From NCBI GenBank assembly GCA_016296235.1, contig JAEDJR010000061.1, positions 1 to 10,443 of the forward strand: 10,443 nt of DNA, read 5' to 3'. Source of the stretch: Oscillospiraceae bacterium. GTDB lineage: Bacteria > Bacillota > Clostridia > Oscillospirales > Oscillospiraceae. Under the pieces are notes generated by a model. It ran no database searches. It was not told where the DNA came from and saw only the letters and a list, made by a program, of their open reading frames with translations. The translations under genes and the position numbers were made by a program. Below, piece after piece: positions 6,244-10,443 of this stretch. Numbering within the stretch: position 1 is the stretch's first letter; each line of letters opens with the position of its first letter.

Positions 6244-9015
6244 ATGGCTGACCATCTTGCAGGGTTCGTGCCCGATTTCATTGAGAAGGAAGAACCCAGA
6301 GAGATCATTTTGCAGCTGGGCAAGATGATTACCAACCGCATTCCCGTCAAGCTGGGTATGCAGAAGCTGAACAAATACGATCCCGAATACTGGGGCCTGT
6401 CCCTGCTGCTGACCGACGAGCAGGCGGAGGTGGCGCTGAAAATGGGCGTCCGCAAGCCCAGAACCCTGGAGGAGCTGCGGAAGCTCACCGGCAAGGACCA
6501 GGAGACCCTGGAAAAGCTGCTGGATGAAATGTCCTTTAACGGCATTCTGGAGTACAACTGGGAGAATCCCACCCGCACCAAGCAGTGGGTCCTGCCCATG
6601 TTTGTCCCCGGCAGCGCAGAGTTTACCAACATGAATGACACCATTTTGAAGAAGCACCCGGAGATGGGCCGCTTCTTTGAGCGGATGAGCCGCCTGCCCC
6701 TGGAAAAGGTCACCCCCATGGTGCCTCCCGGCGGCGCCGGCATCGGTATGCACGTCATCCCTGTGGAAAAGGCCATCGAAACGGAAAACCAGTCCATTTC
6801 CGTGGAGCATATCTCCCACTGGCTGGATAAGTACGAAGGAAAGTATGCCGCGTCCCCCTGCTCCTGCCGCAAATCCCGGATGACCTTTGACGAGGGCTGC
6901 GCCGATGATCCCGAGGGCTGGTGCGTGGCCGTGGGCGATATGGCCGACTATGTGGTGGAGACCGGCAAGGGCGGCCGCTACATCACCAGGGAGGAAGCTC
7001 TGGAGATTTTCCGCCAGGGTGAGGAAAACGGCTTCGTACACCAGATCACCAACATTGACGGTGAGAACAAGATCTTCGCCATCTGCAACTGCAACATCAA
7101 CGTCTGCTATGCGCTGCGGACGTCCCAGCTGTTCAACACCCCCAACCTGTCCCGGAGCGCCTACGTCGCAAGGGTGGAAAAAGGCGACTGCGTGGCCTGC
7201 GGCAAGTGCGTGGAGGTCTGCCCCGCCGGCGCTGTCAAGCTGGGCCAGAAGCTGTGCACCAAGGATGGCGGGGAAGTGCAGTACCCCAGACATCCCCTCC
7301 CCAGCGAAATGAAATGGGGCCCCCATATGTGGGACGAAAACTACCGGGACAACAACCGGATCAACTGCTATGAAACCGGCACCGCTCCCTGCAAGACCGC
7401 CTGTCCCGCCCACATCGCCGTGCAGGGCTACCTGAAAATGGCCGCCCAGGGCCGCTATACGGAAGCTCTGGCGCTCATCAAGAAGGATAACCCCCTGCCC
7501 GCCATCTGCGGCCGCATCTGCAACCGCCGCTGTGAGGACGCCTGCACCAGAGGCACCATTGACCAGGCCATCGCCATCGACGAAGTGAAAAAATTCATCG
7601 CCCAGCGGGATCTGGATGCCGAGACCCGCTTCATCCCCAAAAAGGTGGTGCCGTCCCTGAACGGGTTCTTCCCCGAAAAGGTGGCCATCATCGGCGCCGG
7701 CCCGGCAGGTCTGAGCTGCGCGTTCTATCTGGCGGAGAAGGGCTACGCGCCGACGATCTTCGAGAAAAACGAGAAGCCCGGCGGCATGCTCCGCTACGGC
7801 ATCCCCAGCTTCAAGCTGGAAAAGGACGTCATTGACGCCGAGATCGACATCATCAAGGCCATGGGCGTGGAGATCCGGTGCGGCGTGGAGGTCGGCAGGG
7901 ACGTGACCCTGGATGAGCTGCGGGCCGAGGGCTACAAGGCGTTCTATATCGCCATCGGCTGCCAGGGCGGCAGAAAGGCCAACATCCCCGGCGAAGATTC
8001 CAAGGACGTGATGACCGCCGTGGACTTCCTGCGCACGGTAGGAGCCGATGAATCCTACTCCGTCACCGGCAAGGCCGTGGTGGTCGGCGGCGGCAATGTG
8101 GCCATCGATGTGGCCAGAACCGCCCAGCGCTGCGGCGCAGAAAGCGTCGCCATGTTCTGCCTGGAGCCCCGGGACAGGATGCCTGCCTCCGAAGAGGAAA
8201 TCGCCGAGGCCCTGGAAGAGGATGTGACCATCCACTGCGGCTGGGGCCCCAAGGAAATCCTGACCGAGAACGGCAGGGTGACCGGCATTGTCTTCAAGCG
8301 CTGCACCAGCGTTTGGAATGCCGAGGGCCGCTTCGCTCCCACCTATGATGAAAACGATACCCAGACCGTTCCCTGCGACCGGGTCTTCCTGTCCATCGGC
8401 CAGAGCATTCTCTGGGGAGATCTGCTGAAGGGCTCCCGGGTGGAGCTGGGCCGTGGCAGCGGCGCCGTGGCCGACGCCCTGACCTATCAGACGGCGGAAC
8501 CGGATATCTTCGTGGGCGGCGACGTCTACACCGGCCCCAAGTTTGCCATCGACGCCATCGCGGCAGGCCGGGAGGGCGCCATCTCCATCCACCGGTTCGT
8601 CCAGCCCCACTCCAGCCTGACCATCGGCAGAAACCGCCGGGACTTCATCGCCCTGGACAAGGACAACATCCGCGTGGAGCAGTACGACAATTCCGCCCGA
8701 CAGATTCCCGGCACCAACGGGAATATTGACCGCAGGAAGTCCTTCCGGGACGCCAAGCTTCCCTTCACCGAGGCACAGGTCAAAGCTGAAACCGCACGGT
8801 GCCTGGGCTGCGGCGCCAGCGTGGTGGATCCCAACAAGTGCATCGGCTGCGGCGTCTGCACCACCAAGTGCGAATTCGGCGCCATCAAGCTCCATCGCGA
8901 GCGGCCCGAATGCTCCAGGATGATCCCCAGCGAAAAGAAGCTGCCCTATGTGCTGGGCAACGGCGCCAAGCAGGCCCTGAAAATCAAGTTCTCGAAGAAG
9001 AAGAAGGAGTCGTAA
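6244..9015 (+). CDS. Multi-cluster Fe-S/FAD NAD(P)H oxidoreductase (GltD-like, with N-terminal extension)
   Basis: The 923-aa protein is probably a cytoplasmic electron-transfer flavoenzyme. The N-terminal third (1-300) includes a helix-turn-helix-like stretch (about 75-100, 'EELRKLTGKDQETLEKLLDEM') and a Cys-rich area (C206, C208, C219, C227, C281, C283, C288). A 4Fe-4S motif C316-x2-C319-x2-C322-x3-C326 follows. From about 380 it matches the glutamate-synthase small-subunit/dihydropyrimidine-dehydrogenase fold: Fe-S cysteines from C383 and C387 on, an FAD Rossmann motif GAGPAG at 484-489, and an NAD(P)H motif 'VVGGGNVAIDVA' near 613-624. The C-terminus has C853-x2-C856, then C866-x2-C869-x2-C872-x3-C876. 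GltD is about 450-500 aa, so nearly half is extra. ATG at 6244 has AAAGGAG 8 nt upstream. Sitting between hypB and hypA suggests a shared pathway; the substrate or electron partner is unknown. Confidence 0.85.
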   Translation: MADHLAGFVPDFIEKEEPREIILQLGKMITNRIPVKLGMQKLNKYDPEYWGLSLLLTDEQAEVALKMGVRKPRTLEELRKLTGKDQETLEKLLDEMSFNGILEYNWENPTRTKQWVLPMFVPGSAEFTNMNDTILKKHPEMGRFFERMSRLPLEKVTPMVPPGGAGIGMHVIPVEKAIETENQSISVEHISHWLDKYEGKYAASPCSCRKSRMTFDEGCADDPEGWCVAVGDMADYVVETGKGGRYITREEALEIFRQGEENGFVHQITNIDGENKIFAICNCNINVCYALRTSQLFNTPNLSRSAYVARVEKGDCVACGKCVEVCPAGAVKLGQKLCTKDGGEVQYPRHPLPSEMKWGPHMWDENYRDNNRINCYETGTAPCKTACPAHIAVQGYLKMAAQGRYTEALALIKKDNPLPAICGRICNRRCEDACTRGTIDQAIAIDEVKKFIAQRDLDAETRFIPKKVVPSLNGFFPEKVAIIGAGPAGLSCAFYLAEKGYAPTIFEKNEKPGGMLRYGIPSFKLEKDVIDAEIDIIKAMGVEIRCGVEVGRDVTLDELRAEGYKAFYIAIGCQGGRKANIPGEDSKDVMTAVDFLRTVGADESYSVTGKAVVVGGGNVAIDVARTAQRCGAESVAMFCLEPRDRMPASEEEIAEALEEDVTIHCGWGPKEILTENGRVTGIVFKRCTSVWNAEGRFAPTYDENDTQTVPCDRVFLSIGQSILWGDLLKGSRVELGRGSGAVADALTYQTAEPDIFVGGDVYTGPKFAIDAIAAGREGAISIHRFVQPHSSLTIGRNRRDFIALDKDNIRVEQYDNSARQIPGTNGNIDRRKSFRDAKLPFTEAQVKAETARCLGCGASVVDPNKCIGCGVCTTKCEFGAIKLHRERPECSRMIPSEKKLPYVLGNGAKQALKIKFSKKKKES

Positions 9016-9016
9016 C

Positions 9017-9361
9017 ATGCACGAGCTGGGTGTTGTTTTTCACATCATGGATTCGCTGGAAAGCGTGGCGAAGGAAAATAACGTGACCCAGATCCAAAGC
9101 GTGACCATGGAAGTCGGTGAGGTATCCACGGTGATTCCCCACTACCTCACCGACTGCTGGGCCTGGGCGATCAAAAAACGTCCGCTGCTGACAGACTGCC
9201 GGATGAACGTGGAGATTCTTCCCGCGGTCACCTACTGCGAGGGCTGCGGCGCGGAATACGGCACTGTGGCCCACGGACGGATCTGCCCCCACTGCGGCAG
9301 CGAAAAAACCTGGCTGCTCCGGGGAAATGAACTGAACATCAAAGAAATAGAGGTTATTTAG
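9017..9361 (+). CDS. hypA: HypA-type nickel metallochaperone
   Basis: The 114-aa protein has the usual HypA length. It starts 'MHELG', supplying the N-terminal amine and His2 that bind nickel in characterised HypA proteins, followed by Glu3. The zinc-ribbon cysteines form two CxxC pairs, C74/C77 ('YCEGCGAEYG') and C90/C93 ('ICPHCGS'). HypA delivers nickel with HypB to hydrogenase precursors, or to urease in some bacteria. The start lies 1 nt after the preceding stop, with AAGGAG at 9004-9009 and 7 nt spacing. The final 12 codons are duplicated in the remnant at 4176-4214. The operon order hypB, oxidoreductase, hypA differs from the common hypA-hypB pairing within full hypABCDEF clusters. Confidence 0.95.
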   Translation: MHELGVVFHIMDSLESVAKENNVTQIQSVTMEVGEVSTVIPHYLTDCWAWAIKKRPLLTDCRMNVEILPAVTYCEGCGAEYGTVAHGRICPHCGSEKTWLLRGNELNIKEIEVI

Positions 9362-9373
9362 GGAGGAAAGAAC

Positions 9374-10417
9374 ATGTTATTTCAAATCTACGGTGATACT
9401 GCCGGATTCCAGCTGCTCGGCTGGCTGATGGTATTTGTGGGACTGATTCTTGCCAACGAGATTGCACGGCGCACAAAATGGGGCGGGATCGCCTGCTTCC
9501 TGATCCTGCCTGCAGGCCTGACGGTCTACTTTATCTCCATTTACGCCGGCGCCGCCATGGGTGCGGCGTGGGCGCTGAACAATCCGACGTATCTGTACAT
9601 GAACAGCTGGTTCCACTACGCCAAGCTCTACGCCGCCACGGCGGGCTGCATCGGCTTTATGATGCTCAAGTACAAGTGGAGCATCGGCAAGACCGAATGG
9701 TTCAAGGTGTTCCCCTTCCTGATCGTTGCCATCAATATTCTGATTGCGGTGGCCAGCGATTTCGAATCTGCCATCAAGGGCGCCCAGGCCATGAAGGAGT
9801 TCGGCGACCGCTGGTGGCTGTCCAGCGAGAATGTGTGGCTCTACGGCGGCTGGTGGAACTGGCTCAACGGCATCGCCGGCATCGTCAATATTTTCTGCAT
9901 GACCGGCTGGTGGGGAATCTACGCATCCAGGGACAAGAAGGATATGCTGTGGCCTGATATGATCTGGCTGTATATTCTGGCTTACGATGTGTGGAACTTC
10001 CAGTATACCTATCTGAATCTGCCCACCCACGCATGGTACTGCGGTCTGGCCCTGCTGCTGGCGCCCACCGTTGCCAACGCCCTGTGGAACAAGGGCGGCT
10101 GGATCCAGAACCGGGCCAACACCCTGGCTCTGTGGTGCATGTTCGCCCAGGTGTTCCCCCTGTTCCAGGACGCCAGCGTGTTCACGACCATCCCGGTTCT
10201 CTATGCAGACGGCTTTATGAATGCCGCGGTGCGGCCCACGCTGGTCAATCCCGTGCCCCAGGGCGTGATCTCCATCCTCTCCCTGGCCATCAATGTGCTT
10301 GCCCTGGCGTGGATTATCAAGCGCTCCAGGGAGCAAAAGAAGAACCCCTACAAGAACGAGATTTTCACCGACACCAAGGACTTCCAGCTTGCCATGGCAA
10401 GAGCGGAGAAAGTCTGA
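9374..10417 (+). CDS. Polytopic membrane protein of unknown function (possibly DUF5692-like)
   Basis: The 347-aa protein is very hydrophobic, with about nine predicted helices near residues 10-28, 37-59, 80-97, 109-127, 160-182, 192-210, 217-237, 250-268 and 290-312. It is strikingly Trp-rich ('ENVWLYGGWWNWLNG', 'MTGWWGIYASRD', 'MLWPDMIWLYILAYDVWNFQY'). The C-terminal tail (about 313-347) is charged and probably cytoplasmic. From memory it resembles the uncharacterised DUF5692 family, but I cannot confirm this. No classical Ni-transporter HX4DH motif is evident. ATG at 9374 is preceded by GGGAGG at 9361-9366 with 7 nt spacing, and the gene follows hypA by 12 nt, so it is the last visible gene of the operon. 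Its C-terminal third is copied at 4217-4544. Possible roles are ion or metabolite transport or membrane anchoring of the redox protein. Confidence 0.8.
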   Translation: MLFQIYGDTAGFQLLGWLMVFVGLILANEIARRTKWGGIACFLILPAGLTVYFISIYAGAAMGAAWALNNPTYLYMNSWFHYAKLYAATAGCIGFMMLKYKWSIGKTEWFKVFPFLIVAINILIAVASDFESAIKGAQAMKEFGDRWWLSSENVWLYGGWWNWLNGIAGIVNIFCMTGWWGIYASRDKKDMLWPDMIWLYILAYDVWNFQYTYLNLPTHAWYCGLALLLAPTVANALWNKGGWIQNRANTLALWCMFAQVFPLFQDASVFTTIPVLYADGFMNAAVRPTLVNPVPQGVISILSLAINVLALAWIIKRSREQKKNPYKNEIFTDTKDFQLAMARAEKV

Positions 10418-10443
10418 GATTAGAATGCACCCCCTCGTGCCCC
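10130..10443 (+). repeat. Right copy of long direct repeat (314 bp, continues to window edge)
   Basis: This is the intact counterpart of 4257-4570, with three mismatches in 314 positions. Two of the three differences change protein residues (Gln/Arg, Lys/Glu). The last 17 bases (10427-10443) are the first arm of the same hairpin found complete at 4554-4596, so a full copy probably lies just beyond the window. Confidence 0.97.
10427..10443 (+). repeat. Partial copy of the palindromic hairpin repeat, cut by the window end
   Basis: These 17 bases equal the first 17 of the left hairpin arm at 4554-4570. They follow the membrane-protein stop codon by 9 nt, placing a likely stem-loop at the end of the hypB operon. 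The second arm is outside the window, so folding cannot be shown here. Confidence 0.7.

Noticed and set aside
5446..9018. A 1190-codon open frame on the minus strand, antisense to hypB and the oxidoreductase
   Set aside because: Its protein is a Gly/Ala/His/Asp-rich low-complexity product of the codon bias in the opposite strand. It has no recognisable domain, while both plus-strand genes carry clear motifs and ribosome sites.

Overview
The window looks like chromosomal DNA of a GC-rich, anaerobic, gut-type Firmicute, probably from the Oscillospiraceae/Clostridiales. This is inferred from strong AGGAGG-type ribosome sites, lipoprotein and sigma-factor styles typical of that group, Fe-S/flavin redox proteins, and dispersed palindromic 'CCCCCTCGTGCCCCC' repeats. 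No rRNA, tRNA, CRISPR array or recognisable transposase gene was seen.

Left part (1-4148). A gene-free stretch at 1-419 holds a nested inverted-repeat element (46-305), a 7-bp tandem repeat and a possible promoter. It leads into a tight three-gene operon: an ECF-like sigma factor (420-968), an overlapping gene for a single-pass membrane protein that is probably its anti-sigma partner (961-1896), and a 749-aa lipoprotein combining a propeller-like N-terminal half with an ABC-type solute-binding C-terminal half (1899-4148). Together they look like an envelope-sensing unit, although the signal and regulon cannot be read from the sequence.

Middle (4149-4666). Directly after the lipoprotein stop codon lies a scar: the last codons of hypA joined in frame to the C-terminal third of the membrane-protein gene found at the far right of the window. 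It is about 99% identical to the right-hand original over 314 bp and has lost 651 bp and 78 bp relative to it, both multiples of three. It ends in a perfect 18-bp hairpin that also begins at the right edge of the window. The duplicated DNA therefore brackets the whole nickel/redox module as direct repeats about 5.9 kb apart.

Right part (4667-10417). A GntR/FadR-type repressor gene on the minus strand diverges from a four-gene operon: hypB (nickel-insertion GTPase), a 923-aa multi-cluster Fe-S/FAD/NAD(P)H oxidoreductase, hypA (nickel metallochaperone), and a roughly nine-helix membrane protein of unknown function. Gaps between the four genes are 3, 1 and 12 nt. Two near-identical 14-bp GntR-type operators (13 of 14 bases) sit just downstream of the two divergent predicted promoters, so the regulator probably controls itself and the operon. 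No hydrogenase subunit and no hypC, D, E or F gene lies in the window. The module may be a compact, regulated nickel-plus-redox system of undescribed role.
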